DNA of 64,000 nt from JAXLRU01 sp046330935 (GTDB lineage: Bacteria > Actinomycetota > Actinomycetes > Actinomycetales > Kineosporiaceae). The position numbers were made by a program, and so were the translations under genes. Positions 36,567 to 44,892 of this stretch are shown here, in pieces. Each line of letters opens with the position of its first letter. Positions within the stretch are counted from its first letter, which is position 1. Under the pieces are notes generated by a model. The model was not told where the DNA came from. It made no database searches and saw only the letters and a program-made list of their open reading frames with translations. Location: contig JAXLRU010000005.1 in the NCBI GenBank assembly GCA_046330935.1, forward strand, positions 310,001-374,000, given 5' to 3'.

Positions 36567-37325
36567 ATGACGTTTCAAATCGTCGATGTAGATGTGCGGT
36601 CTGCAAATTCGGTGAATGAAGCACGCTCATTGGTGAGAGTCGCCTTCACGAGCTTTGACCGCTACCTGGATCATGTGGTTCGGCATGACTTGGGCGACGG
36701 GATGCATTCCAAAGTTCAATGTGAAGGAAGATTCTCTATCGCTGCGGGTCGGGGGCGCCGTTCTGAGCGGTCGTTGAAGGCCAACTCGATCAGTTCTATT
36801 AGTGAGCACGTTGACGAGGGGGTGGATTTTGTTCAATTGGAACAATTGTGGCATGGGGGAAATCCTTCCTCCGTAAAACTGGAGGCACATTGGATGTTCT
36901 TTCTGGCTAAGCCTGTGTCCAGACTAAGTATCCGTCTCTTCTCGTTCCCCAGTCTTGTTGCGTCGCTCGACGCTGCGCTAGAGACAGTTGAGCGCCTACA
37001 AGAGGTGGCAACAGTCGTCTCGGCTTACGTTGGAGCCGTCGACCGGAACGGTGAGAACCCTTACGAAGACGCGGCCGGAGTCGATTCGGTCTGGTCCCTG
37101 GAGCTTCCGCAACCATTTCGCGGTCTCGGGTGGCTTACTGCGTGGGGGGAGGATGCGGAGGCGCATCGATGGGACGATTCGTTCCTCCTGGAAGAGGGCC
37201 TGAGGCTGTGGCGCCAACCATCTGGGCTCAAACTTGCCGCCGTTGGTGTCGATTCCGATACTTGGTCTGCGGGTCGCCTAACCAAGGCGGGCATGGAGTG
37301 GGCGGCCCGCTGTTCCGAAGCCTGA
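36567..37325 (+). CDS. candidate immunity protein for the RHS nuclease toxin
   Basis: 252 residues, no signal peptide or membrane segment. I recognise no family. It lies directly downstream of the toxin end with 72 bp between, in the position reserved for immunity genes in polymorphic toxin systems, and shares the lower G+C and mixed codon use of the toxin tip. Visible features are a basic N-terminal region (FSIAAGRGRRSERSLK) and a C-terminal acidic/aromatic part (LGWLTAWGEDAEAHRWDDSFLLEEG). ATG 36567 is preceded by GAAGG. The immunity role is inferred from position only. Confidence 0.65.
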   Translation: MTFQIVDVDVRSANSVNEARSLVRVAFTSFDRYLDHVVRHDLGDGMHSKVQCEGRFSIAAGRGRRSERSLKANSISSISEHVDEGVDFVQLEQLWHGGNPSSVKLEAHWMFFLAKPVSRLSIRLFSFPSLVASLDAALETVERLQEVATVVSAYVGAVDRNGENPYEDAAGVDSVWSLELPQPFRGLGWLTAWGEDAEAHRWDDSFLLEEGLRLWRQPSGLKLAAVGVDSDTWSAGRLTKAGMEWAARCSEA

Positions 37326-37334
37326 CCCGTCATT

Positions 37335-37353
37335 CGGCCCACGACGGGCGTGG
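37335..37353 (+). terminator. hairpin after candidate immunity gene
   Basis: GCCCACG-ACGGG-CGTGGGC gives a perfect 7-bp stem just after the stop at 37325. There is no poly-T tail. Confidence 0.4.
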
Positions 37354-37386
37354 GCGCAGGGTGAGGCGGCGCCATTACGGACGTCG

Positions 37387-37449
37387 ATGTTCAAGCGTGC
37401 GGACGACGGCAAATTGCAGCCCTATCAAAGCGGATTCCTGCGGCAAACA
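37387..37449 (+). pseudogene. 5' fragment of a small gene cut by ISL3 copy B
   Basis: ATG at 37387 opens MFKRADDGKLQPYQSGFLRQT and is cut at 37449 by the left end of copy B. Sequence resuming at 38879 is protein-like in more than one frame (for example LNLFGVATQQYDETADVEPG), so the two may be halves of one gene. Frame across the gap is uncertain because copy B has indels and no clean target duplication. Confidence 0.35.
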
Positions 37450-38878
37450 GGCTCTTCATAGTTGAGGGCGTCGTTGCCGGGTGATCATGCGCTGACGGGT
37501 GAGCTCCTGGGCGGTGGGGTTGGGTCGGCGTGGCGGCCGGGTGCCGGGTCGAGGTCTTCCGATCATGTGAGGTTCCTACGCCAGCCACCGGAAGACCTCG
37601 ACATGCCTGACGCTACCTTCGCTGCTGCTGATCTGACGACGTTCACGCGCGTGGACGAGCTGGGCCTGGAGGTCCTCGGGCAGCTCGTCCGCCGATCGGG
37701 CCGTGTTGGCGTGTCGGGTCGTCGGGGCTGATGACTGGTGCGGCGGTGTGGCTGTCAGGCCGGGGTGCGCGGCGCGGACCCGGCGGCTGGCGCACGAGCC
37801 GTTGGGTTGGCGTCCCACGACGCTGCTGGTCAAGGCGCCGCTACCGCAGCGCACCGGCTGCGGAGCACGTGTGGCGTCAGGGACACCTCCACGGCCGCCC
37901 ACCGCGGGCGAGATCTCCCGTGGTGGGTTGCGGTGAGGCGCTGGAAGGCCTGGTCGTGGCGCATCTGAAGCATCACTCGGATCGCTGCCGGGCTGGGCGT
38001 GGCGTGGAACACCGCCAACGGACGCCGTCCTCGCCGAGGCGGCGGCTGCTGATCGACGCGCCCGGCCTCGACGGGGTCGCGGTGATCGGCGTCGATGAGC
38101 ACGTGGCGCTTTACCACGGCGGGGACGGGTTCGTCACCGTGGTCATCGACCTGACGCCGGTCCGGGACGGCACCCTCCCGGCTGCTGGCCATGGTCGAAG
38201 CCGCTCCCGGCGAAGGCGTTCGAAGACCTGGCTGGCCGCCCAGGACCCCGACCTGGCGGTGGGGATCGAGGTCGTGGCGATGGACGGATTCAGCGGGTTC
38301 AAGACCGCCGCTACCGAGAACTGCCCGACGCGGTGACGTGACGGACCCCTCCGTCGTCCGCCTCGCCGGTGACGCCCTCCGGGCCGACAGCGCGTCCAGC
38401 ACGACGACCGGGCACGCAGGCGGCGCGGGGCCCGCTGTTCGCCGCCCGCCGTCCTCCTGACTACCGGGACCACCTGCTCTCCCCCGACAGCAGACTGGCA
38501 CACGCCCTGTTCGCCGTCGAGGAGCACGTCGAGGGTCGAGAACCACCCGGGGACGTCTACCAGCAGATCATCGCCGCTTACCGTCACCCTGACCGAAGGC
38601 TCAGGACGAGCCTCCAACAAGTGATCGCGTTGCCCAGGGCGTCCCTGCCGCCCTCGGCGAGCCGTGCGCCTGCACCTCAACCGCCGCGCCGCCGACGTCG
38701 CCGGTACTTGCGACCGACCTGAAGCACCAGCAACGGCCCCCCCGAAGCCATCAACGGCCGCCTCGAACACCTCGCGGCACCGCGCTGGGCTTCCGCAACC
38801 TCACCCACTACATAGCCCGCTCACTTGAGACCGGTGAAGCAAGATCATCGGCGGGGCTACACCTCAACTGTGAAGAGC
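37450..38878 (+). mobile_element. ISL3-family copy B, indel-ridden
   Basis: Collinear with copy A from GGCTCTTCATAGTTGAGGG to the terminal CAACTGTGAAGAGC but about 54 bp shorter. The transposase frame, starting at ATG 37603, is broken repeatedly by single-base gains and losses and short gaps. The 8 bp flanking each end (GGCAAACA and GGCCGAAA) do not match well, so no target duplication can be claimed. Either a decayed element or a badly resolved repeat in the assembly. Confidence 0.8.
37603..38876 (+). pseudogene. ISL3-family transposase, multiply frameshifted (copy B)
   Basis: The start MPDATFAAADLTTFTRVDELGLEVLG is intact but the frame breaks near 37690 and again many times. Fragments corresponding to VVAMDGFSGFKTA and the C-terminal HYIAR region are visible in different frames. 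Not expressed as a full transposase. Confidence 0.75.
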
Positions 38879-39049
38879 GGCCGAAACTGAATTTGTTCGG
38901 CGTAGCAACTCAACAATATGATGAAACTGCCGACGTGGAACCAGGCCGACTACGCTAAAGGCCGAGTGGTGTCAAGCCGGCGACGCAATCTCGAAACGAT
39001 GGCATTTTCTTTCAAAGATGAAGCTGTCGACATGTTTCCGAGAAAGTGC
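38879..39049 (+). other. short low-G+C relic between ISL3 copies B and D
   Basis: About 170 bp, much poorer in G+C than the rest. It contains an ATG pair (38920) opening MMKLPTWNQADYAKGRVVSS and continuing to NLETMAFSFKDEAVDMFPRKC, where ISL3 remnant D cuts it. A preceding short frame ends in an overlapping TGA. This resembles the end of one cassette gene followed by the start of another, now both truncated. No family recognised. Confidence 0.4.
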
Positions 39050-39177
39050 GACTCTTCGCAATTGAGGGTGTAGCTGCTGGGTGATCTTGGTTCGGAGGCC
39101 GCCGGTTTACAGGAGTGAGCGGGCGATGTAGTGGGTGAGGTTGCGGAAGCCGAGGGCGGTGCCGCGGAGGTGTTCGA
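39050..39177 (-). mobile_element. ISL3-family remnant D, terminal part
   Basis: Diverged right end of an ISL3 element on the minus strand: the end reads CGACTCTTCGCAATTGAGGG and the coding part matches the transposase C-terminus (HLRGTALGFRNLTHYIARSLL). It is interrupted by copy C, and its other piece lies at 40665-40698. Divergence from copies A-C shows it is older or from another lineage. Confidence 0.75.
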
Positions 39178-40656
39178 GGCTCTTCACAGTTGAGGGTGTA
39201 GCCCGTCGATGATCTTGCTTCGGAAGCCACCGGTCTCCAAGAGTGAGCGGGCTATGTAGTGGGTGAGGTTGCGGAAGCCCAGCGCGGTGCCGCGGAGGTG
39301 TTCGAGGCGGCCGTTGATGGCTTCGGTGGGGCCGTTGCTGGTGCCAGGTCGGTCGAAGTAGGCCAGGACGTCGGCGGCGCGGCGGTTGAGGGTGCGGCCC
39401 AGGCGACGCAGCTCGCCGAGGGCGGCAGGGACGCCCTGGGCAAGGCTGTTGATCACTTGTTGAGGTGGGCTCGTCCGGAGCTCGGTCAGGGTGACGGTAA
39501 GCGGCGATGATCTGCTGGTAGACGCCCCAGGCGGCCTCGACCTCGACGTGCTCCTCGACCGGCGAACAGGGCGTCCGTCAGCCGGGTCTGCTGTCGGGGG
39601 GTGAGCAGGTCGGTCCCGGTAGTCAGGAGGGCGGCGGGCGGCGAACAGCGGGTCCCCGGCCCGCCCGCGGTGCCCGGTCGTGTCGTGCTGGACGCGCTGT
39701 CGACCTGCTGGAGGGCGTCATGCGGCGAGGCGGACGACGTGGAAGGGGTCCATCACGGTCACCGCGTCGGGCAGTTCCTCGGTAGCGGCGGTCTTGAACC
39801 CGCTGAATCCGTCCATCGCCACGACCTCGATCCCCGTGCCAGGTCGGGTCCTGGGCGGCCAGCCAGGTCTTGAACGCCTGCTTGAGCGGCCTTCGACCAT
39901 GGCCAGGCAGCCGGGAGGGCTGGTGCCGTCCAGACCGGCGTCAGGTCGATGACCACGGTGACGAACCCGTCCCCGCCGTGGTGGGTGTGCCGCCACAGTG
40001 CTCATCGACGCCGATCACCGCGACCCCGTCGAGGCGGCCGGGCGCGTCGATCAGCAGCCGCTGCCCTTCGGCGAGGACGGCGTCGTTGGCGGTGTTCCAC
40101 GCCCGCCCAGCCCGGCAGCGATCCGGTGATGCTCAGATGCGCCACGACCAGGCGCTTCCAGCGCCCACCGCAACCCACCACGGGGAGATCTTCGCCCGCG
40201 GTGGGGCGGCCGTGGAGGTGTCCTGACGCCGCACGTGCCCGCAGCCGGTGCAGCGGTAGCGGCGCACTCTGACCAGCAGCGTCGTGGGACGCCAACCCAA
40301 CGGCTCGTGCGCCAGCCGCCGGGTCACGCTGCCGCGCACCCGGCCCTGACAGCCACACCGCGGCACCAGTCATCAGCTTGGACGACCCGACACGCCAACA
40401 CGGCCCGATCAGGCTGGACGAGCTGCCCGAGGACCTCCAGGCCCAGCTCGTCCACGGTGTGAACGTCGTCAGATCAGCAGCAGCGAAGGTAGCGTCAGGC
40501 ATGTCGAGGTCTTCCGGGTGGCTGGCGTAGGAACCTCCATGATCGGAAGACCTCGACCCCGGCACCCGGCCGCCACGCCGACCCAACCCCACCGCCCAGA
40601 GCTCACCCGTCAGCGCATGATCACCCCAGCAGCTACACCCTCAACTATGAAGAGCC
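39178..40656 (-). mobile_element. ISL3-family copy C, inserted in remnant D, 1479 bp
   Basis: Opposite orientation to copy A. Ends read GGCTCTTCACAGTTGAGGGT and the complement of GGCTCTTCATAGTTGAGGGT. An 8-bp duplication GTGTTCGA is present at 39170-39177 and 40657-40664, proving insertion into the older remnant D. The transposase is frameshifted. Confidence 0.88.
39184..40502 (-). pseudogene. ISL3-family transposase, frameshifted (copy C)
   Basis: Start MPDATFAAADLTTFT at 40502 is normal, then a lost codon fragment shifts the frame after TFT; further indels occur near 40110, 39950, 39720 and 39500. The C-terminal 90 residues (INSLAQGVPAALGELRRLG to the stop) are again in frame and identical to copy A. 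Nonfunctional as read. Confidence 0.75.
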
Positions 40657-40664
40657 GTGTTCGA

Positions 40665-40698
40665 GGCGTCCGTTGATGGCTTCGGTGGGGCCGTTGCT
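40665..40698 (-). mobile_element. ISL3 remnant D, inner fragment
   Basis: These ~34 bases continue remnant D beyond copy C (complement encodes SNGPTEAINGRLEH). They end abruptly at GTTGACGTTGAT, the start of the orphan toxin fragment, marking the deletion that joined the IS to the toxin tip. Confidence 0.7.
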
Positions 40699-40914
40699 GT
40701 TGACGTTGATCTCGGGGACATGATTGTACAGGTCAAGAGCGGGAATGCGAGAGTGATTACAGGGCAAATAGCGAAGACTGAAGCGACGACCATCGACGAA
40801 CGATCGGTTACGCTCCAGATATCCCGGACAATTCCTGGGAATGCTGCGCGTAATGGTGTACCTATCGCGCGGACAACGGATGAGCTTGTTGCCATGGCTA
40901 AGGAGTTTGGGTGA
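40699..40914 (+). pseudogene. orphan C-terminal tip of a restriction-endonuclease-fold toxin
   Basis: 71 codons: VDVDLGDMIVQVKSGNARVITGQIAKT and then TIPGNAARNGVPIARTTDELVAMAKEFG. The V-Q-V-K-S-G and GQI..T..T patterns and the ending GxPIARTxDEL are those of the C-terminal nuclease domains of RHS/polymorphic toxins. All upstream sequence is gone; it is fused to ISL3 remnant D. This is a displaced older toxin tip of the kind left when toxin cassettes are exchanged. Its stop overlaps the next gene's GTG. Confidence 0.75.
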
Positions 40915-41300
40915 AGAGCGCCTTCCTTCTCTCTTCTGAATCGAATCTGTTCCGTCTCGTTGCCGATGTTCTGAAGGCCGACCCGAGTTGCTCCACCAGG
41001 GACGTTGAGGGCGTCGTCCAACTTGTGGACTCCGAAGGTCGACTACTCACTGTCTTTGCTCATGTGGATGAAGAATCGGCCTGGGAGTTCCGAGATGGCC
41101 CCTTCGTGCTTGCGGATGAGAGCACACATGTCGATACCTCGGCAATGACGGCCTGCGTGGTCGAGTGCAGGTGGGCGGATCTGTTTGTCGACGTGGTGGG
41201 ACGGCTGGCTGACCAGGTGCCGAATCCTCTCTGGGTGCTGGACGCCGACGGTGTGATCTGGCCCGCAGCCGAGGTCGACCCGAGTCGAGTCCGACTGTGA
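40911..41300 (+). CDS. candidate immunity protein of the orphan toxin tip
   Basis: 129 residues, acidic, no signal peptide. Begins on a GTG overlapping the toxin stop (GTGA), the typical toxin-immunity coupling. Sequence: FLLSSESNLFRLVADVLKAD, then a beta-rich part (VQLVDSEGRLLTVFAHVDEESAWEF) and VDVVGRLADQVPNPLWVLDADGVIWP. I do not recognise the family. The immunity role rests on position and coupling. Kept intact although its toxin is a fragment, consistent with retention of orphan immunity genes. Confidence 0.65.
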   Translation: MKSAFLLSSESNLFRLVADVLKADPSCSTRDVEGVVQLVDSEGRLLTVFAHVDEESAWEFRDGPFVLADESTHVDTSAMTACVVECRWADLFVDVVGRLADQVPNPLWVLDADGVIWPAAEVDPSRVRL

Positions 41301-41935
41301 TGCCGCAGAAAGCGGTCCACGTCTGTCCCTGGGCCGAATCAAGATCACTGCTGGTGGGGTTGATGCGGTTGAGCGGTACTTGGGGGTCGTTGACTCTGGG
41401 GATTGGAGCCTCGGTGATAATCGACGCGGGCAGTTTCAGGATTGCTGTTGACGTTGATCTCGCGGGGGCGACGGTTCGTGGTGTTGCTGGTGCGTCGGGT
41501 GACGTCCCTGCCGCCGGCCGAGCTATCGGTGCTGTGCGGCGAGCAGTGGTGGAGGTTCAGCGTCGAGTAGGTGGCTTGCCGCAGCTTGCGCTATTGGGCG
41601 GATCCATGCGCCCTCCTACGTCGGCGGGCCGACTGACCGTGGAAGTAGATCTTTCGGGCGCCACCTCAACCGGCCCGTTGTCTTGTCCTGCCCTGCTCGG
41701 GCGGACACTGATTTCCGGGCTCCCGAATGAGTTTGGCGGTGCCGTCGTGTCGGGGGTTCTGGGAGGTGCATCTCGGCCTGCGGTCGTGAGCATTGACCGG
41801 GGTGCTTACCACCCCGTCCAGTCGTCGCGTGAGGCGTTCTCCTTGGCTGGATCCGTACTGATGGTTGTTCTGGAGAGCGACGACGGCGATGACGTGGAGG
41901 CTCGTTTGCGAGCAAGGCTGGCAGCGCTTGCATAG
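41300..41935 (+). CDS. stand-alone EF-G domain IV-like protein
   Basis: 211 residues. The C-terminal half resembles domain IV of elongation factor G: LLGRTLISGLPNEFGGAVVSG, then RGAYHPVQSSREAFSLAGSVLM, matching the EF-G pattern of (I/V)xxGxxPxEFxxAV followed by GxYHxVxSSxxAFxxA. The G domain and other EF-G domains are absent. The N-terminal half (IGASVIIDAGSFRIAVDVDLAGATV) may be a diverged duplicate. ATG 41300 shares a base with the upstream stop (TGATG), so it is coupled to the immunity gene. It could be a decoy or a translation-linked immunity/effector protein; that is speculation. Confidence 0.55.
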   Translation: MPQKAVHVCPWAESRSLLVGLMRLSGTWGSLTLGIGASVIIDAGSFRIAVDVDLAGATVRGVAGASGDVPAAGRAIGAVRRAVVEVQRRVGGLPQLALLGGSMRPPTSAGRLTVEVDLSGATSTGPLSCPALLGRTLISGLPNEFGGAVVSGVLGGASRPAVVSIDRGAYHPVQSSREAFSLAGSVLMVVLESDDGDDVEARLRARLAALA

Positions 41936-42047
41936 GCGGCCCTGGCACAAGGTCCCCGGTGCCACTGATCACGGCTGGGTCTTCGGGTGGCCCGACGGCT
42001 GGGAAGGCGTTCCGGCTGAGCTCAAGGGGCTGAGGTTCGACAGCCTG
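41936..42047 (+). other. possible gene remnant before the island terminator
   Basis: A frame entered from within the preceding gene reads HKVPGATDHGWVFGWPDGWEGVPAELKGLRF up to a stop in the terminator loop. It is protein-like but has no start of its own. Possibly the end of a lost gene. Confidence 0.3.
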
Positions 42048-42072
42048 CTCCGCCTCCTGTGAGGAGGCGGAG
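42048..42072 (+). terminator. intrinsic terminator closing the RHS island
   Basis: CTCCGCCTCC-TGTGA-GGAGGCGGAG is a perfect 10-bp stem followed by TTTGGCTTT. It sits between the island and the convergent carotenoid cluster and may serve both strands. Confidence 0.75.
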
Positions 42073-42155
42073 TTTGGCTTTGTGGTGAGGACGCCGAGGA
42101 GGATGTGTCGGTCGTGGAGCTTCACCCGGTTTCGCCGGCCCATCTCGCTACTACC

Positions 42156-43703
42156 TCACGCCCGCCCGACCAGCTCGGCGACGAGCGCCGCGGACATCCC
42201 GACGAGCGGCAACCCGCCGCCGGGATGCGACGACCCGCCAACGAGGAACAACCCGGGCACCGGTGAACGGTTCGCGGGGCGCAGGAACGCCGAGCGTGCG
42301 CCGTTGCTCGACGTCCCGTAGATCGACCCGCCGACGGCACGCGTGCGCCGCTCCAGCTCGGCGGGGGAGCGGACCTCCCGCCACAGCACCCGGTCGCGGA
42401 CGTCGAGGCCGCGCGCGGCCAGGACGTCGAGGATCCGGTCGGCGTAGGAGTCGGCGAGGCCGGGCGCGTCCCAGTCCACGCCCGACTCCCCGCGCCCGTC
42501 GCCGGACTTGGCCAGCCGCGCAGCGGTGTCGGCCGGTAGGTGCCGTGGGGCGTTGACCAGCACGAACCACGCCTCGGAGTCGTCGTCGGGCCGCGAGGAC
42601 GGGTCGTCGGCCGCGCAGACGTACACCGTCGGGTCGGGCACCGGTCGCGGCCCGGTGCGCCGGTGCGGGCCGGTCGCGAAGATCGAGTCGAACTCGTCGT
42701 CGTAGTCCTCGGGGAACAGCACGGTGTGGTGCCGCAGCCCGGGCGTCCGCCCCCGCAGGGCCAGCAGCAGCACGAACCCCGACAGCGACGGCACCGTCCG
42801 CCGCAACGCCCGCCGCCCCGCAGCCCCGGGCCCTCCCGGCAGCAGGTCGCGGTACAGGTGCCGCGCGTCGGCGTTCGCGACCACCACGTCGGCGTCCACG
42901 CGCGAGCCGTCGGCCAGCGCCACCCCGCACGCCCGACCCGCGGCCACCAGCACCTCGACGACGTCGGCCCCCAGCCGGATCCGCACGCCCCGCTCCACCG
43001 CGCGGTCGCGCACCGCCTCGCCCAGCCGGCGCATCCCGCCGCGCACGTACCAGGACCCGAACGTCTGCTCCACATACGGCACCGTCGCCAACGCCGCCGG
43101 CGCCCGGCGCGGGTCCGACCCCGTGTACGTCGCGTACCGGTCCAGCAACGTCCGCAGGTGTGGGTGGCGCAGGTACTGCGCGCCGAGCCCTCGCAGCGAC
43201 CGCCAGGGCGCGATGGCTGCGACGTCCCCGGGCCGCGCCGCCTGCCGGGTCAGCGCGCGCACGTCCAGCGCCGACTCCAGGAACGGCCCGCGCGTCAGGT
43301 CCCAGATCCGCCCCGCGCGGTCGAGGAATGCCGACCACTGCGCGCCCGCGCCGTCGCCCAACCCGTCGTCCAGCGCCCGCACCAGCGCCGCGCGCGTCCC
43401 GCCGGGCACGTCGAGCTCGGTGCCGTCACCGAACCGGTAGTGGCACGCCGGGTCCAGCCGCTCCAGCTCCACCACCGACTCCAGCGGCGCCCCGGTCTTG
43501 AGGAACAGGTCGCGGTACACCGCGGGCAACGTGAGCAGGTGCGGGCCGGTGTCGAACGCGAACCCGTCGCGGCGCAGCTCGCCCAGCTTGCCGCCCACGT
43601 CGGGGGCCTGCTCGCACACCGTCACCTGGTGCCCTGCCGCGGCCAGCCGCGCGGCAGCGGACAGCCCGCCCATGCCGGCACCCACGACGACGACCCTCGC
43701 CAC
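42156..43703 (-). CDS. carotenoid desaturase (CrtI/CrtD-like FAD oxidoreductase)
   Basis: 515 residues. The FAD motif is VVVVGAGMGGLSAAARLAAAG with EQAPDVGGK and FDTGPHLLTLPAVY; the C-terminal FAD block is FLVGGSSHPGGGLPLVGMSAALV. It is a paralogue of CrtI with the GGLPLVGMSA ending of CrtD/CrtN-type enzymes. In a cluster with a CruF-like hydratase and a glycosyltransferase, a C-3',4' desaturase (CrtD) role is the best guess. GTG 43703 has GGAGGG 6 nt upstream. Last gene of the minus-strand cluster. Confidence 0.85.
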   Translation of the reverse strand: MARVVVVGAGMGGLSAAARLAAAGHQVTVCEQAPDVGGKLGELRRDGFAFDTGPHLLTLPAVYRDLFLKTGAPLESVVELERLDPACHYRFGDGTELDVPGGTRAALVRALDDGLGDGAGAQWSAFLDRAGRIWDLTRGPFLESALDVRALTRQAARPGDVAAIAPWRSLRGLGAQYLRHPHLRTLLDRYATYTGSDPRRAPAALATVPYVEQTFGSWYVRGGMRRLGEAVRDRAVERGVRIRLGADVVEVLVAAGRACGVALADGSRVDADVVVANADARHLYRDLLPGGPGAAGRRALRRTVPSLSGFVLLLALRGRTPGLRHHTVLFPEDYDDEFDSIFATGPHRRTGPRPVPDPTVYVCAADDPSSRPDDDSEAWFVLVNAPRHLPADTAARLAKSGDGRGESGVDWDAPGLADSYADRILDVLAARGLDVRDRVLWREVRSPAELERRTRAVGGSIYGTSSNGARSAFLRPANRSPVPGLFLVGGSSHPGGGLPLVGMSAALVAELVGRA

Positions 43704-43761
43704 GTCCGTCCCTCCGACGCGACGATCGCGCCTCACCTCGTGTCGGTCAGTGCCTGCCACC

Positions 43762-44892
43762 TCAGCCGGGCAGCGCGCGGCCCTTCCACGTCAACCGGCC
43801 CCGCTTGCGACCCCACCACGACCGCGCCACCAGCCAGCCGAACAGCGACACGGAGACGGGATGCGCCAGCGAGTCGGGCAGCGACCGGCCGCCCGTGCGC
43901 TCCGCGACCGCGTACCGGCCGGCGACGGCGGCCGCGTACCCGACGCTGCCCACCCGGGACCCGCGGGCGGCGGCCACCGCCGGGACGACGTAGGCCAGTC
44001 CCAGTCCCGCCGCCACGCCCAGCCCGGCCGCAGGGGAGCCGAACGCCGTCCACAACGACTTCGTGTAGCCCTCGCGCAGCTGCGGCCACGACGTGTACAT
44101 CCGGCACGTCGCCAAGTGGGTGCCGTCGACGACCACGCCGTGCCCGCCGTCACGCTTGAGCGCCTGCAGCAGCGCGATGTCGTCGAGGACGCTGTCGCGG
44201 ATCGCCTCGTGCCCTCCGAAGCGCCGGTACGCGGCGGCGTCCACGACCAGGAACTGCCCCGTCGCGGCCACCAGCGCCGTGCGCCACGACCGCTCCGCCC
44301 GGTGCAGCGGCAGCAGCGTCAGCCACGACCACTGCAGCAGCGGCTGCACGAGCCGCTCCGCCGGCCCGAACGCCAGCTGCCGCGGGTACGGCGTGATCAG
44401 CTCCAGGCCCGACTCGCGCAGCGTCGCCACCGCGGCGGCCACCGCGTGCGGCGCGAACACGACGTCGGCGTCGACGAACACGAGCACCGAGCCCGTCGCC
44501 GCCTCGGCCAGCTGCGCGCACGCCCACGGCTTGCCCAGCCAGCCCGGCGGCAGCGGCTCGCCCGACAGCACCCTCACCCGCGGGTCGTCGCCGACCACCG
44601 CGCGCACGACGTCGGCCGTGCCGTCGGTGGAGCCGTCGTCGAGCACCACGATCTCGAGGTCGGGCACCGCCACCTGCTCCAACAGCGACGCCACGCACGC
44701 GGCGATCTGGTGCGCCTCGTTGCGGGCCGGCAGCAGGATGCTGACTCGCTCCTCGGCCGGGTCGGGGACGGCGGGCGGCACCCGCAGGCGCCGCACGTTG
44801 ACGAGGGTGTGCGCCGTCAGCGAGAGCGAGGCCAGGGTGCCCGCCCACGTCGTCGCCCGCCACGCCACCCCCGCGACGCGCCGGCCCCTCAC
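43762..44892 (-). CDS. family 2 glycosyltransferase, probably carotenoid glycosyltransferase (CruG/CrtQ-like)
   Basis: 376 residues. GT-A fold: VSILLPARNEAHQIAACVASLLEQ at the N-terminus, EIVVLDDGSTDGTADVV, the metal-binding VFVDADVVF and the acceptor-side motif SVLDDIALLQALKRDGGHG. A membrane segment lies at each end; the C-terminal region (LGVAAGLGLAYVVPAVAAARG) is hydrophobic. It is coupled by GTGA to the CruF-like gene, so it probably glycosylates the hydroxyl that CruF creates. The sugar donor is unknown. Confidence 0.85.
   Translation of the reverse strand: MRGRRVAGVAWRATTWAGTLASLSLTAHTLVNVRRLRVPPAVPDPAEERVSILLPARNEAHQIAACVASLLEQVAVPDLEIVVLDDGSTDGTADVVRAVVGDDPRVRVLSGEPLPPGWLGKPWACAQLAEAATGSVLVFVDADVVFAPHAVAAAVATLRESGLELITPYPRQLAFGPAERLVQPLLQWSWLTLLPLHRAERSWRTALVAATGQFLVVDAAAYRRFGGHEAIRDSVLDDIALLQALKRDGGHGVVVDGTHLATCRMYTSWPQLREGYTKSLWTAFGSPAAGLGVAAGLGLAYVVPAVAAARGSRVGSVGYAAAVAGRYAVAERTGGRSLPDSLAHPVSVSLFGWLVARSWWGRKRGRLTWKGRALPG

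Noticed and set aside
37603..40502. Several separate small transposase genes in copies B and C
   Set aside because: The short frames align to consecutive parts of the copy A transposase, so they are pieces of two frameshifted genes.
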